A stretch of DNA of 64,000 bases, from positions 1,735,001 to 1,799,000 of the forward strand of contig NZ_CP033580.1 in NCBI RefSeq assembly GCF_003722315.1, in the 5' to 3' direction. Origin of the DNA: Thermoanaerobacter ethanolicus JW 200. GTDB lineage: Bacteria; Bacillota; Thermoanaerobacteria; Thermoanaerobacterales; Thermoanaerobacteraceae. The notes under the pieces are model-generated. The model had not been told where the DNA came from. It worked only from the letters and a program-made list of their open reading frames with translations, and did no database searches. The position numbers were made by a program, and so were the translations under genes. Positions 8,678-17,618 of the stretch are shown here, one piece after another. Numbering within the stretch: the stretch's first letter is position 1; every line of letters starts with the position of its first letter.

Positions 8678-9127
8678 GTGAAACTATCTACAAAAGGTCG
8701 ATATGGGATACAAGCTATGTTTGAATTAGCTCTTTACTACGGGGAGGGCCCGATTTCTTTAAAAACTATAGCAGAAAATGAGGGACTTTCTGAGCATTAT
8801 TTAGAACAGCTTATAGCAATTCTTAGAAAAGCTGACCTTGTGAAAAGTGTCAGAGGAGCACAGGGAGGATATATGCTAGCAGCTCCTCCTGATAAGATAA
8901 CCGTTGGAGATGTGATAAGAACATTGGAAGGATCACTGGCTCCTGCAGATTGCGTTTTGGAAGATACTCCTTTTGAGTGCAGCAGAGCAGGAGGTTGTCC
9001 GACGAAGTTGGTGATGGAAAGAATAAGAGACAGTATAAATAAAGTGATAGACTCTATTACTTTACAGGATATGGTGGATGATTACAGGCGATTAAATCAA
9101 AAAAGTGCTTTTATGTATTACATTTAG
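8678..9127 (+). CDS. Rrf2-family transcriptional regulator (IscR-like)
   Basis: A 149-residue winged-helix regulator. The N-terminal STKGRYGIQAMFELA and the recognition region LSEHYLEQLI are typical of Rrf2. A cysteine cluster (CVLEDTPFECSRAGGC, about residues 91-108) could hold a [2Fe-2S] cluster as in IscR or a cysteine-metabolism sensor. The start is GTG with GGGGTGG upstream. It directly precedes mnmA, a sulfur-transfer enzyme, whereas relatives often also have cysteine desulfurase and scaffold genes here; none is present. Autoregulation through the palindrome in its promoter is an inference. Confidence 0.88.
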   Translation: MKLSTKGRYGIQAMFELALYYGEGPISLKTIAENEGLSEHYLEQLIAILRKADLVKSVRGAQGGYMLAAPPDKITVGDVIRTLEGSLAPADCVLEDTPFECSRAGGCPTKLVMERIRDSINKVIDSITLQDMVDDYRRLNQKSAFMYYI

Positions 9128-9173
9128 GGAAATAATAATTTTAGGACTTTTAAGGGAGGATTTTATATATAAT

Positions 9174-10268
9174 ATGGAGATAAACAATAGAGTAGCAATT
9201 GGAATGAGTGGAGGAGTAGATAGCTCTGTAGCTGCATATCTTTTAAAAAAAGAAGGATTTGATGTTATAGGCCTTACAATGAAAGTATGGGTAGACCATG
9301 AAGCTAAAGCTTTTGATAGCGATAAGAGCTGTTGTTCTTTAAGAGCTACACAAGATGCAAAAAAAGTTGCAGAGATGTTGGGAGTACCTCATTACACAGT
9401 TGATTTTAGTGAAGTCTTTTATGATAAAATAGTAAATTATTTTATCAATGAATATTTAAAAGGAAGGACTCCTAATCCTTGTGTATTGTGTAATAGGCAA
9501 ATAAAATTTGGAGAGCTTCTAGAGAAAGCATTTGAGTTGGGAGCTTATTACATTGCTACAGGCCATTATGTCAGAAAAGACTATGATGAAAAAACAAAAA
9601 GATATTTATTAAAAAAAGGTATAGATTCTTCTAAGGATCAAAGCTATGTCTTATATCGTTTGACACAGAAGCAGTTAGAACATGCTCTTTTCCCTTTAGG
9701 AAATTACAAAAAAGAAGAAATAAGAGCTTTGGCAGAGGAGTTAAAGCTACCTGTTGCTAAAAAGCCAGAGAGTCAAGAAATTTGTTTTATCCCAGATAAT
9801 GATTACAGCGGATTTATAAAAAGGCAAGTTAAAGATGAAATAAAGCCAGGAGAATTTAGAGATGTTCACGGTAAATTTTTAGGGTATCATAAAGGAATAA
9901 TACACTATACAATTGGTCAGAGAAGAGGATTGGGTTTATCTTCTGATAGACCTTTATACGTCGTGGATATAGATGTGAAAAACAATGTGGTTGTTGTTGG
10001 ACATCAAGAAGATGTTTGGGGAGAGGAGCTAATATCCTCAAATAACAATTTTATTTCCATTGAAAAACTTAAAAGGGAAATGAAGGTAACTGCAAAAATA
10101 CGCTATACAGCTAAAGAAGAAGAGGCTATAATAAAGCCATATGAAGAAGATAAAGTATTAGTAAAATTTTTAAAACCTCAAAGAGCTATAACTCCAGGAC
10201 AATCAGTTGTCTTTTACGATAAAGATGTAGTAGTAGGAGGAGGAATAATTGAAAAAAAGGTGAGATAG
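9174..10268 (+). CDS. mnmA: tRNA-specific 2-thiouridylase MnmA
   Basis: Adds sulfur to U34 of tRNA Lys, Glu and Gln. The PP-loop GMSGGVDSS (residues 10-18) binds ATP. The two catalytic cysteines are C103 in NPCVLCNRQ and C204 in SQEICFIPD. ATG 9174 gives a normal 364-residue protein beginning just before the PP-loop; upstream in-frame starts would add an unrelated extension overlapping the Rrf2 gene. The ribosome site GGGAGGA (9154-9160) is rather far, about 13 bases. It is probably co-transcribed with the Rrf2 gene and ends at the terminator at 10269. Confidence 0.95.
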   Translation: MEINNRVAIGMSGGVDSSVAAYLLKKEGFDVIGLTMKVWVDHEAKAFDSDKSCCSLRATQDAKKVAEMLGVPHYTVDFSEVFYDKIVNYFINEYLKGRTPNPCVLCNRQIKFGELLEKAFELGAYYIATGHYVRKDYDEKTKRYLLKKGIDSSKDQSYVLYRLTQKQLEHALFPLGNYKKEEIRALAEELKLPVAKKPESQEICFIPDNDYSGFIKRQVKDEIKPGEFRDVHGKFLGYHKGIIHYTIGQRRGLGLSSDRPLYVVDIDVKNNVVVVGHQEDVWGEELISSNNNFISIEKLKREMKVTAKIRYTAKEEEAIIKPYEEDKVLVKFLKPQRAITPGQSVVFYDKDVVVGGGIIEKKVR

Positions 10269-10297
10269 TGCACACAAAAAGTGTGCATTTTTTATTT
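10269..10297 (+). terminator. Rho-independent terminator after mnmA
   Basis: Stem TGCACAC (10269-10275) with GTGTGCA (10281-10287), AAAAA loop, followed by TTTTTTATTTT. Confidence 0.85.
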
Positions 10298-10354
10298 TAA
10301 AGAGGGAAATCTATAAAAAGCAGAAACTTTTTTAGATTTCAAAGGAGGGCTTTT

Positions 10355-10516
10355 ATGAATAGAGACAAATATATAAAGGGATTTTTGGCAGGAATAGTAG
10401 CTGCTGCATATATAATTCCCAAAATAGATATGAGAAAATATAGACGTTATAAAGATATGATAGAAAAAAATATGACAAAAATATGGCGTACAATGAACAA
10501 AATAAAAATTAGATAG
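10355..10516 (+). CDS. small basic membrane-anchored protein, unknown function
   Basis: A 53-residue ORF with a good AAAGGAGG site and ATG 10355. After a short polar start it has a hydrophobic stretch (GFLAGIVAAAYIIP, about residues 9-22). The rest is very basic and rich in lysine, arginine and tyrosine. This layout suggests a single membrane anchor with a cytoplasmic basic tail, loosely like small YtxH-type proteins of Clostridia. It lies between mnmA and the AI-2E family permease gene and is probably co-transcribed with the latter. I cannot assign a function. Confidence 0.65.
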   Translation: MNRDKYIKGFLAGIVAAAYIIPKIDMRKYRRYKDMIEKNMTKIWRTMNKIKIR

Positions 10517-10533
10517 ATTTTTCAGGTGATAAA

Positions 10534-11559
10534 ATGCAAGTTAAAAAAGTGTATCTACTTTTTTTAATCATTGGTGCCATAGGCTTATTGTATTTTTTTA
10601 TAAAGAATTGGGTGAGTATTAAAAATATACTTTCCCCTTTTTTTGTTTCCGCTTTAATAGCCTATTTATTAAATCCAATGGTAAAATTTTTTAATTCAAA
10701 GGGCTTTTCTACTTTTTTGTCTATTCTTCTAGTGTTTTTAATTGTTGCTTTGGTAATACTATTTTTTTCTTTTTACATTCTCCCTTTGTTGATAAATGAA
10801 ATAGTTATTTTTGTGAAAATGATACCTTTCTATACTAAAGAACTACAAAAAATTTTGATTCAACTAAAATTTAACTATTTTTCTTATTTGCCACCTCAAT
10901 TTGAAAAAGTTTTAGATAAAAATTTGAATGCCCTAAATAATCTTTTTGCCTCTCGTGTCGATTTGGTTTTTAAATCTACTGTTGCAATATTAAAAGATAT
11001 TATAGACGTGATAATTGTACCGATTATTACTTTTTATCTTTTAAAAGATAAAAATGTATTTGAAAAAGAAATTGAAAGAATGATTCCCTCCAAATATCAT
11101 GATAGTTTTTTTGCTCTTTTAAAAAAAATAGACAAAATTTTAAGTAAATACATAAGAGCACAAATATATCTTTCTATCTTTGTTGCTATTTTTACAAGTA
11201 TAGGCCTTTCTCTAATTAAAGTTAAATATGCTTTTTTAATAGGAATATTGGCAGGAATATTAAATATAATTCCCTACATAGGGCCTATCTTATCAATTAT
11301 TCCTGCTGTTTTAATAGGGCTCCTTGATTCTTTATCTAAAGGCTTTTGGGCTTTACTTGTGTGTCTTTTAGTGCAACAGATAGAAAATGCCTTTATAACA
11401 CCTAAAATAATTAGCGACAGTGTAGGGCTTCATCCTATTACAGTGATTTTTTCATTGATTGCAGGAGAGGAACTTTTTGGCGTCTGGGGGCTTTTATTAT
11501 CTGTGCCTGTTGTAGCAATAGGGAAAGTTATTGTAACAGAAATTTTTATTGAGAAATAA
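10534..11559 (+). CDS. AI-2E family (PerM/YtvI-like) membrane transporter
   Basis: A 341-residue polytopic membrane protein with hydrophobic segments near residues 5-50, 58-85, 150-170, 205-230, 235-275 and 300-335. The conserved family core NIIPYIGPILSIIPA and the C-terminal HPITVIFSLIAG are present. Family members are proposed exporters or Na+/H+ antiporters. A gene of this type often lies directly before alaS in Clostridia, as here. The substrate is unknown. Codon use is extremely T-rich because of the hydrophobic content. Confidence 0.82.
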   Translation: MQVKKVYLLFLIIGAIGLLYFFIKNWVSIKNILSPFFVSALIAYLLNPMVKFFNSKGFSTFLSILLVFLIVALVILFFSFYILPLLINEIVIFVKMIPFYTKELQKILIQLKFNYFSYLPPQFEKVLDKNLNALNNLFASRVDLVFKSTVAILKDIIDVIIVPIITFYLLKDKNVFEKEIERMIPSKYHDSFFALLKKIDKILSKYIRAQIYLSIFVAIFTSIGLSLIKVKYAFLIGILAGILNIIPYIGPILSIIPAVLIGLLDSLSKGFWALLVCLLVQQIENAFITPKIISDSVGLHPITVIFSLIAGEELFGVWGLLLSVPVVAIGKVIVTEIFIEK

Positions 11560-11567
11560 ACCAGTTA

Positions 11568-11596
11568 TTGACTTGTTATATTCAATCTTGTATAAT
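11568..11596 (+). promoter_or_regulatory. promoter of alaS
   Basis: TTGACT (11568-11573), a 17-base spacer and TATAAT (11591-11596), a near-consensus housekeeping promoter. It lies between the permease gene and the terminator-like leader of alaS, with the group IIC intron downstream. Confidence 0.75.
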
Positions 11597-11610
11597 ATAC
11601 TCAAAAAAGA

Positions 11611-11647
11611 GCGGGTAAAAGCCCGTCCCCAATTTGGGACGGTTTTT
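11611..11647 (+). terminator. terminator (possible attenuator) in the alaS leader, target of the intron
   Basis: Stem CCGTCCC (11623-11629) with GGGACGG (11636-11642), followed by TTTTT. It starts only about 25 bases after the TATAAT box. A competing hairpin, GCGGG 11611-11615 with CCCGT 11622-11626 (one G-T pair), would break the terminator stem, so conditional read-through into alaS is plausible. The leader is far too short for a T-box. The group IIC intron begins two bases after the T-run. Confidence 0.65.
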
Positions 11648-11649
11648 AT

Positions 11650-13560
11650 GTGCGCCCGGCATGGGCGATAACTAGGCGGTGAAAGTCCGCTGTGGGCTTG
11701 GTAGTGGGAACCACTAGCCAAGAGCAAGGGTGTCCATCGTGAGGTGGAATCTGAAGGAAGCTTAAGGCAAAATCTCGGTCTGATGAACAAGAACCAGATA
11801 AGAGGCTGAATTGGGGTGGATGAGTTTGCGTAACAAAACGAAGTCCAACACTACCCGAATCCCATACAGTAAATCTGGCAGATATATGAGATGAAAGTTA
11901 TCGTTCTTACCCGGGGAGGTCTCAAGGATAAGTCATGGAAGTAAAATCTGAAGTGACAACCCATGCAGTGATGTATGGCTGAACCTTGAGAAGTCAGCAG
12001 AGGTCATAGTACTTATCTAGACATGAATAGATAAGGAAGGACCGAACGTTAGGAGGTTTTGGAAATCTTATGGACTCGAAAGATATGCAGAGACTGCAGA
12101 CAACTCAACCAAGAGGCTATCCGTTGAATAGAGAAATGGAATTTCAAAAGACAACGGAAGTGCATAGTATATCATCGGCGTCGGAAGATGGAAGAAACGA
12201 AGTACAAAGATATACCAGCAAGATGCTTGAAATGATAGTAGAACGAAGGAACATGGAAGCAGCATACAAGCGCGTTGTTGCAAATAAAGGAAGCCATGGA
12301 GTCGATGGGATGGAAGTAGATGAACTTCTACCGTATCTCAAAGAAAACTGGGCAACCATAAAACAACAACTGCTGGAGGGGAAATACAAACCACAACCAG
12401 TGCGAAGAGTAGAAATTCCCAAACCAGATGGAGGAGTAAGACTACTAGGAATACCTACAGTACTAGACAGACTAATACAACAAGCAATAGCCCAAATACT
12501 AAATAAAGTCTACAACCATACATTTTCAGATAGCAGTTATGGATTCAGACCAGGACGCAGTGCAAAAGACGCAATAAAAGCCGCAGAAGCATACATAAAT
12601 GAAGGATACACATGGGTTGTAGATATGGACTTAGAAAAGTTCTTTGACAGAGTAAACCACGACATAATAATGTCCAAACTAGAAAAGCGGATAGGAGATA
12701 AAAGGGTACTAAAGTTAATACGAAGATACCTAGAATCAGGAGTAATGATAAACGGAATCAAAGTATCAACAGAAGAAGGGACACCCCAAGGAGGGCCATT
12801 AAGTCCCCTATTAGCAAACATAATGTTGGACGAACTAGACAAAGAACTTGAGAAACGAGGGCATAAATTCTGCCGATATGCAGATGACTGCAACATATAT
12901 GTAAAAAGCAGGTCTGCAGGAAACAGAGTAATGAAGAGCATAAAGAAATTCATAGAAAGCAAATTAAAACTAAAAGTCAACGAAGCAAAAGTGCTGTAGA
13001 TAGACCATGGAGAAGAAAATTTCTTGGATTTTCATTCTATACAAAAGAAAACGAAGTAAGAATAAGAATCCATGAAAAATCCATCAAAAGGTTTAAGGAA
13101 AAAGTAAGAGAAATAACCAATCGGAACAAGGGAATAAGCATGGAAAACAGAATAAAAAGACTAAATCAAATAACAACAGGATGGGTCAACTATTTTGGAT
13201 TAGCAGACGCGAAAAGCATAATGAAAACCCTTGACGAATGGATAAGGCGAAGACTAAGGGCATGTATATGGAAACAATGGAAGAAGATAAAAACGAAGCA
13301 TGATAACTTAGTAAAACTAGGAGTAGAAGAACAAAAAGCCTGGGAATACGCCAATACAAGGAAAGGCTACTGGAGAATATCCAATAGCCCAATCCTAAAT
13401 AAGACTCTTACAAATAAATACTTTGAAAGCATAGGTTATAAGAGTTTATCCCAAAGATATCTAATTGTACACAATTCCTAATGAACCGCCGTATACCGAA
13501 CGGTACGTACGGTGGTGTGAGAGGACGCTGAATAAAATAATTATTCAGCTCCTACTCGAT
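11650..13560 (+). mobile_element. group IIC intron inserted behind the alaS leader terminator
   Basis: Starts with GTGCGCC (11650), as many bacterial group II introns do. The structured 5' RNA part runs to about 12069, then the reverse transcriptase. Domain V lies near 13483-13524 with the CGC catalytic triad, and domain VI runs to CCTACTCGAT at 13560. Insertion immediately 3' of a Rho-independent terminator is the hallmark of class C introns, and the encoded protein resembles GsI-IIC type enzymes. It has the same orientation as alaS, so splicing would restore the leader-alaS junction. The ends are inferred, not proven. Confidence 0.88.
12070..13481 (+). pseudogene. group II intron reverse transcriptase/maturase, frameshifted
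   Basis: The first frame (12070-12999) contains the RT fingers and palm with GIPTVLDRLIQQAIAQ, SYGFRPGRSA, EEGTPQGGPLSPLL and the catalytic RYADDCN. At 12988-12990 the frame breaks at a run of four A: reading on gives VNEAKVL and stop. Moving back one base gives SAVDRPWRRKFLGFSF, the expected continuation. Maturase (X/thumb) sequence then runs in that frame to 13481. One missing A in the run explains it. The ORF 13140-13481 is thus only the C-terminal part. A natural mutation, a sequencing error or programmed slippage are possible; no canonical slippery heptamer is seen. Confidence 0.88.
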
Positions 13561-13582
13561 TGTATCAAAAAGGAGGATTTTT

Positions 13583-16216
13583 ATGGAAAAACTCGGGATG
13601 AACGAAATTAGAGAAAAATTTTTAAGCTTTTTTGAAAGCAAAGGGCACCTGAGACTACCAAGTTTTTCTCTAATTCCTAAAAATGATAAAAGTTTATTAT
13701 TAATTAATTCTGGAATGGCTCCTTTAAAACCCTATTTTACAGGAAAAGAAACTCCCCCCAGCAAACGAGTAACTACTTGCCAAAGATGTATAAGGACACC
13801 GGATATTGAAAGAGTGGGTAAAACAGCACGTCACGGTACTTTTTTTGAAATGTTGGGTAACTTTTCTTTTGGTGATTATTTCAAAAAAGAAGCTATTCCG
13901 TGGGCCTGGGAATTTGTAACAGAAATTTTGAAGTTGCCAGTTGACAGGTTATGGGTATCAATTTATGAGGAAGACGATGAAGCATTTGAGATTTGGAATA
14001 AAATAGTTGGGTTACCTCCTGAAAGAATTGTGAGGATGGGGAAAGAAGATAATTTCTGGGAGATTGGCACAGGACCTTGTGGCCCCTCTTCAGAGATTTA
14101 TTTTGACAGAGGTGAAGAAAAAGGCTGTGGGAAGCCTACTTGTGGAGTTGGCTGTGATTGCGATAGGTTTATTGAATTCTGGAATTTAGTTTTTACCCAG
14201 TTTAATAAAGACGAACGAGGAAATTATCACAGGTTGCCAAATCCAAATATTGATACAGGCATGGGACTTGAGAGGATAGCCACAATAATGCAGGGAGTCG
14301 ACAGCATATTTGATGTAGACGTAATAAGAGGCATTACTAATTTTGTGTCTAAGATTGCGGAAGTAGAATATGGAAAAGATGCAGAAAAAGATGTGTCTTT
14401 GAGAGTTATCACTGACCATATAAGAGGGATAACTTTCATGATATCAGATGGAATTCTGCCTTCTAATGAAGGAAGAGGCTATGTTTTGAGAAGGCTTTTA
14501 AGAAGGGCTGCAAGGCACGGTAAATTGCTGGGGATAAACGATACCTTCTTGTATAAAGTGGTTGATTCAGTCATAGAAAATTATGGAGAGGCATATCCTG
14601 AAATAATTGAGAGAAAGGACTATATAAAGCGAATAATCAAACTGGAAGAAGAAAGATTTAAGGAGACAATAGACCAAGGACTTACAATTTTACAAGATTA
14701 TATAAGCGAACTAAAAGTACAAGGAAAAACCGTATTAGAAGGTTCTAAAGCTTTTAAACTATACGATACCTATGGGTTCCCATTGGATTTAACAAAAGAA
14801 ATTTTGCAAGAAGCTGGCATTACTGTTGATGAAGAAGGATATACAAAGGAGTTGGAGAAACAAAGGATAAGAGCGAGAAGCAGCAGAAAAGAAGATAATA
14901 GTTTGTGGGAACAAGACATATATTCTACTTTAGGAGATATTAAAACAAAATTTGTGGGATATGATACTTATGAAAGCGATTCAAAAGTTTTAGCTATTGT
15001 AAAAGATGAAGAGCTTGTTGAGGAAGCAGAAGCTGGAGATGATGTGAGTATCATATTAGATGTTACTCCTTTCTATGCTGAAAGTGGTGGGCAGATAGGA
15101 GACAAGGGAGTTCTAGAGAATGAAAATGCTTTGATAAAAGTAAATGACTGTAAAAAAATAGGAGATAAGTTTATACACACTGGAACAATTGAAAGAGGTT
15201 TAATTTCAGTAGGAGATGAAGTAAAAGCTCAAATTGATGTGGTAAGTCGAAGGAATGCTGCAAGAAACCACACTGCAACTCATCTTCTTCATAAAGCCCT
15301 AAAGGAGATTTTAGGCGACCATGTTCATCAAGCTGGTTCTCTTGTGGCTGATGATCGATTAAGATTTGATTTTTCACATTATCAAGCGGTGACTAAAGAA
15401 GAGCTAAAGCAAATAGAAAATAGGGTTAATGAAAAGATATACCAAAGTTTAAATGTTCATATTGAAGAAAAAACTTATGATGAGGCAGTGAAAGAAGGGG
15501 CTGTTGCGTTATTTACAGAAAAGTATGGTGATAAAGTAAGGGTTGTAAAAATTGATGATTACAGCATGGAACTTTGCGGTGGAACTCATGTTAAAAATAC
15601 TAACGAAATAGGGATTTTTAAGATTGTATCTGAAAGTGCAGTTGGTGCAGGTTTAAGAAGAATTGAAGCTTTAACAGGACTTGCTGCAATAAAATATTTA
15701 GGAGAGAAAGAAGAAATATTAAAAGAGGCTTCTGATTTATTAAAAGTCCAAGATAAAGAGATAATTTCAAAAATTGAGAGTTTGCAGCAAGTTTTAAAGA
15801 CAAAAGATAAAGAGATAGAACAATTAAAAATAAAAATGGCTTCTATTTTGGCTGATAGTTTAATCAATTCTGCTATTTCATTAGATGGTATAAAAGTAGT
15901 GGTTTCAAAGGTTGAAGATTATGATAGTGAGGCTTTGAAGGCATTAGGAGATATTTTAAAAGATAAATTAAAAATTGCTGCAGTAGTATTAGCATCTTCT
16001 ACCCCAGAAAAAGCTATATTTGTCGGTATGGCTACTAAAGATGTTGTTCAAAAAGGGATAGACATGGGAGCTATTATTAAAGAGGTGTGCAAAGTATCTG
16101 AAGGAAATGGCGGTGGAAGACCAGACATGGCTCAAGGAACAGGCAAAAATCTATCTAAGGTAGATGAAGCGTTAAACAAAGCGATAGATATTGTAAAAGA
16201 ACAGTTAAAAAATTGA
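13583..16216 (+). CDS. alaS: alanine--tRNA ligase
   Basis: Full-length class II synthetase (877 aa) charging tRNA-Ala. The catalytic domain starts with RPSF-type residues and motif 2 ([18 protein letters not shown]). The editing domain has HTATHLLH (about residues 563-570) and CGGTH (about 665), the zinc-binding pair that clears mischarged serine. The C-terminal C-Ala domain contains [18 protein letters not shown] precedes ATG 13583. Its promoter and leader terminator are separated from it by the 1.9-kb intron, so expression may depend on read-through and splicing. Confidence 0.97.
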   Translation: MEKLGMNEIREKFLSFFESKGHLRLPSFSLIPKNDKSLLLINSGMAPLKPYFTGKETPPSKRVTTCQRCIRTPDIERVGKTARHGTFFEMLGNFSFGDYFKKEAIPWAWEFVTEILKLPVDRLWVSIYEEDDEAFEIWNKIVGLPPERIVRMGKEDNFWEIGTGPCGPSSEIYFDRGEEKGCGKPTCGVGCDCDRFIEFWNLVFTQFNKDERGNYHRLPNPNIDTGMGLERIATIMQGVDSIFDVDVIRGITNFVSKIAEVEYGKDAEKDVSLRVITDHIRGITFMISDGILPSNEGRGYVLRRLLRRAARHGKLLGINDTFLYKVVDSVIENYGEAYPEIIERKDYIKRIIKLEEERFKETIDQGLTILQDYISELKVQGKTVLEGSKAFKLYDTYGFPLDLTKEILQEAGITVDEEGYTKELEKQRIRARSSRKEDNSLWEQDIYSTLGDIKTKFVGYDTYESDSKVLAIVKDEELVEEAEAGDDVSIILDVTPFYAESGGQIGDKGVLENENALIKVNDCKKIGDKFIHTGTIERGLISVGDEVKAQIDVVSRRNAARNHTATHLLHKALKEILGDHVHQAGSLVADDRLRFDFSHYQAVTKEELKQIENRVNEKIYQSLNVHIEEKTYDEAVKEGAVALFTEKYGDKVRVVKIDDYSMELCGGTHVKNTNEIGIFKIVSESAVGAGLRRIEALTGLAAIKYLGEKEEILKEASDLLKVQDKEIISKIESLQQVLKTKDKEIEQLKIKMASILADSLINSAISLDGIKVVVSKVEDYDSEALKALGDILKDKLKIAAVVLASSTPEKAIFVGMATKDVVQKGIDMGAIIKEVCKVSEGNGGGRPDMAQGTGKNLSKVDEALNKAIDIVKEQLKN

Positions 16217-16223
16217 GAAAAGC

Positions 16224-16253
16224 TTGACTAGCCAAGTAAATATAGGTTATTAT
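16224..16253 (+). promoter_or_regulatory. promoter upstream of ireB
   Basis: TTGACT (16224-16229), an 18-base spacer and TATTAT (16248-16253) between alaS and ireB. Confidence 0.55.
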
Positions 16254-16293
16254 AAAGTTGATGGTAGTTAAATGTATCTAGAGGTGATATATT

Positions 16294-16551
16294 ATGGTAG
16301 ATAAAAACGAACAGACTCTGAGGTATCACGTTACAACTGATAGAAAAACTGTTAAAGAGATATTGACAGCAGTGTATGAAGCACTTTCTGAAAAAGGTTA
16401 TAATCCAATTAATCAAATAGTAGGTTATATATTGTCTGGGGATCCTACTTATATAACCAGCCATAAAAATGCGAGAAATTTGATAAGAAAAATTGAAAGA
16501 GATGAATTAGTAGAAGAACTTTTGAGAGAGTATTTGTCTTCCCAAAAATAA
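16294..16551 (+). CDS. ireB: IreB-family regulatory protein (UPF0297)
   Basis: An 85-residue protein containing [16 protein letters not shown] and [18 protein letters not shown], the signature of IreB. In Enterococcus IreB is a substrate of the PASTA kinase IreK and controls cephalosporin tolerance. The N-terminal threonines (near QTLRYHVTT) correspond to the phosphorylated region. It is followed by a hairpin and ruvX, the order alaS-ireB-ruvX being standard in Firmicutes. Its kinase is not in the window. Confidence 0.93.
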   Translation: MVDKNEQTLRYHVTTDRKTVKEILTAVYEALSEKGYNPINQIVGYILSGDPTYITSHKNARNLIRKIERDELVEELLREYLSSQK

Positions 16552-16559
16552 GAAAAATG

Positions 16560-16588
16560 AAATTGCCTCACTTTGTGTGAGGCAATTT
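16560..16588 (+). terminator. hairpin between ireB and ruvX
   Basis: 12-bp perfect stem 16560-16571 with 16577-16588 (ATTGCCTCAC type arms), TTTGT loop, only a short T-run after it. Probably a partial terminator or processing site, as ruvX follows within 20 bases. Confidence 0.6.
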
Positions 16589-16606
16589 TAGAATGGAGAG
16601 GTTTCT

Positions 16607-17026
16607 TTGAGGATTATGGGTTTAGATGTGGGTGATAAAACAATCGGGGTAGCTATCAGTGACTTATCAGGCACAATTGCACAGGGACTTACTACTATTA
16701 AAAGAAGTAGTAACAAAAAAGATTTTGAGAGAATAAAACAAATAATAAATGAATATGAAGTGGGAATGATAATTGTAGGATTACCTAAGAATATGAATGG
16801 CACTTTGGGGCCACAAGGACAAAAAGTTGTGAGATTTGTTGAACACTTGAAGGAAGCTATTAATATACCAATAATATTGTGGGATGAAAGGCTTACTACA
16901 GTAGAAGCGGAGAGGGTTTTAATAGAAAAAGCTGATATAAGTAGGGCAAAGAGAAAAGAAGTAATTGATAAGCTGGCTGCAGTTCTTATACTTCAGAACT
17001 ACTTAGATTCACAAAAAAATAAATAA
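16607..17026 (+). CDS. ruvX: RuvX/YqgF Holliday-junction-resolvase-fold protein
   Basis: A 139-residue RNase H-fold nuclease with [17 protein letters not shown] at the N-terminus, [11 protein letters not shown] in the middle, and [12 protein letters not shown] followed by [15 protein letters not shown] carrying the later acidic residues. Family members act in pre-16S rRNA 5' maturation and perhaps recombination. The start is TTG 16607 with GGAGAGG upstream; the ATG four codons later would cut into the first strand. It stands in the usual alaS-ireB-ruvX order. Confidence 0.93.
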   Translation: MRIMGLDVGDKTIGVAISDLSGTIAQGLTTIKRSSNKKDFERIKQIINEYEVGMIIVGLPKNMNGTLGPQGQKVVRFVEHLKEAINIPIILWDERLTTVEAERVLIEKADISRAKRKEVIDKLAAVLILQNYLDSQKNK

Positions 17027-17041
17027 ATTTTTATTAAAAAC

Positions 17042-17070
17042 TTGACAGTCTTTTTGGTATGTTATACAAT
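17042..17070 (+). promoter_or_regulatory. promoter of the DUF1292 gene
   Basis: TTGACA (17042-17047), 17-base spacer, TACAAT (17065-17070), 35 bases before the ATG. Confidence 0.75.
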
Positions 17071-17105
17071 TACATTATCTTGAAGTAGAATTGAGGTGAA
17101 ATAGT

Positions 17106-17393
17106 ATGGAACCAGAAATCATTCAGCTAATCGACGAGCACGGCCATGAAGTAGACTTCGAACTTGTAGCATCATTTGACCTTGACGATACCAGGTATGC
17201 AGTTGTGGTCCCTGTCGATGGTGATGGAGAAGATGCTTACATCCTGAGAGTGGAACAAGATGAAAATGGCAATGATATTTTTGTAGGGATTGAAGACGAA
17301 GATGAGTTCAATGATGCTGTCGAAGCATACAATGAGCTGATGGAAGAGTATGAAGAATATTATGATGATGAAGATTTTGACGATGAAGAGTAA
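17106..17393 (+). CDS. DUF1292 acidic protein (YrzB-like)
   Basis: A 95-residue, strongly acidic protein. A beta-rich DUF1292 core (FELVASFDLDDTRYAVVVPVD, then AYILRVEQDE) is followed by an Asp/Glu/Tyr-rich tail (about residues 75-95). The ribosome site is GAGGTG. It has its own promoter and terminator. In Firmicutes this gene usually follows ruvX. The function is unknown; the tail suggests cation or basic-protein binding, which is only an inference. Confidence 0.85.
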   Translation: MEPEIIQLIDEHGHEVDFELVASFDLDDTRYAVVVPVDGDGEDAYILRVEQDENGNDIFVGIEDEDEFNDAVEAYNELMEEYEEYYDDEDFDDEE

Positions 17394-17413
17394 ATTAAAA
17401 TTAGAATGAAATT

Positions 17414-17450
17414 AATTAAGATATACCGTTTTGGTATATCTTAATTTTAT
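17414..17450 (+). terminator. Rho-independent terminator after the DUF1292 gene
   Basis: 14-bp perfect stem 17414-17427 with 17433-17446, loop GTTTT, followed by TTAT. Confidence 0.75.
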
Positions 17451-17556
17451 ATACCCACAAAATTTAATTTCTATGTAAAAGGGAAATTGGATTCTCAATT
17501 GAAATATCTCTGTCCACTATAAAATTTGATATTTACTAAAAAATCGAAAAAAATAT

Positions 17557-17595
17557 TTGACAATTGAAAATGAATATCATAAACTAATATTAGTT
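17557..17595 (+). promoter_or_regulatory. promoter and palindromic operator of the Fur-family gene
   Basis: TTGACA (17557-17562), a 17-base spacer, TAAACT (17580-17585). A perfect 14-base palindrome AACTAATATTAGTT (17582-17595) covers the -10 box and start region, a plausible autoregulatory site. It is AT-rich like Fur/PerR boxes but not a clear match to either consensus. Confidence 0.55.
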
Positions 17596-17618
17596 GATAT
17601 TATTTGGCGGTGATTTAG

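Noticed and set aside
11560-11650. T-box riboswitch before alaS
   Set aside because: Only about 45 bases lie between the promoter and the terminator; there is no stem I specifier loop or antiterminator box.
11497-11790. Minus-strand open frame across the alaS leader and intron 5' end
   Set aside because: It is antisense to the permease 3' end, the terminator and the intron RNA, with no ribosome site.
13140-13481. A separate 113-residue maturase-like gene
   Set aside because: It is the C-terminal part of the intron reverse transcriptase after a one-base frameshift, not an independent gene.
17568-17600. A consensus Fur box at the Fur-family promoter
   Set aside because: The palindrome AACTAATATTAGTT is real, but it does not match the GATAATGATAATCATTATC pattern well enough to name it.
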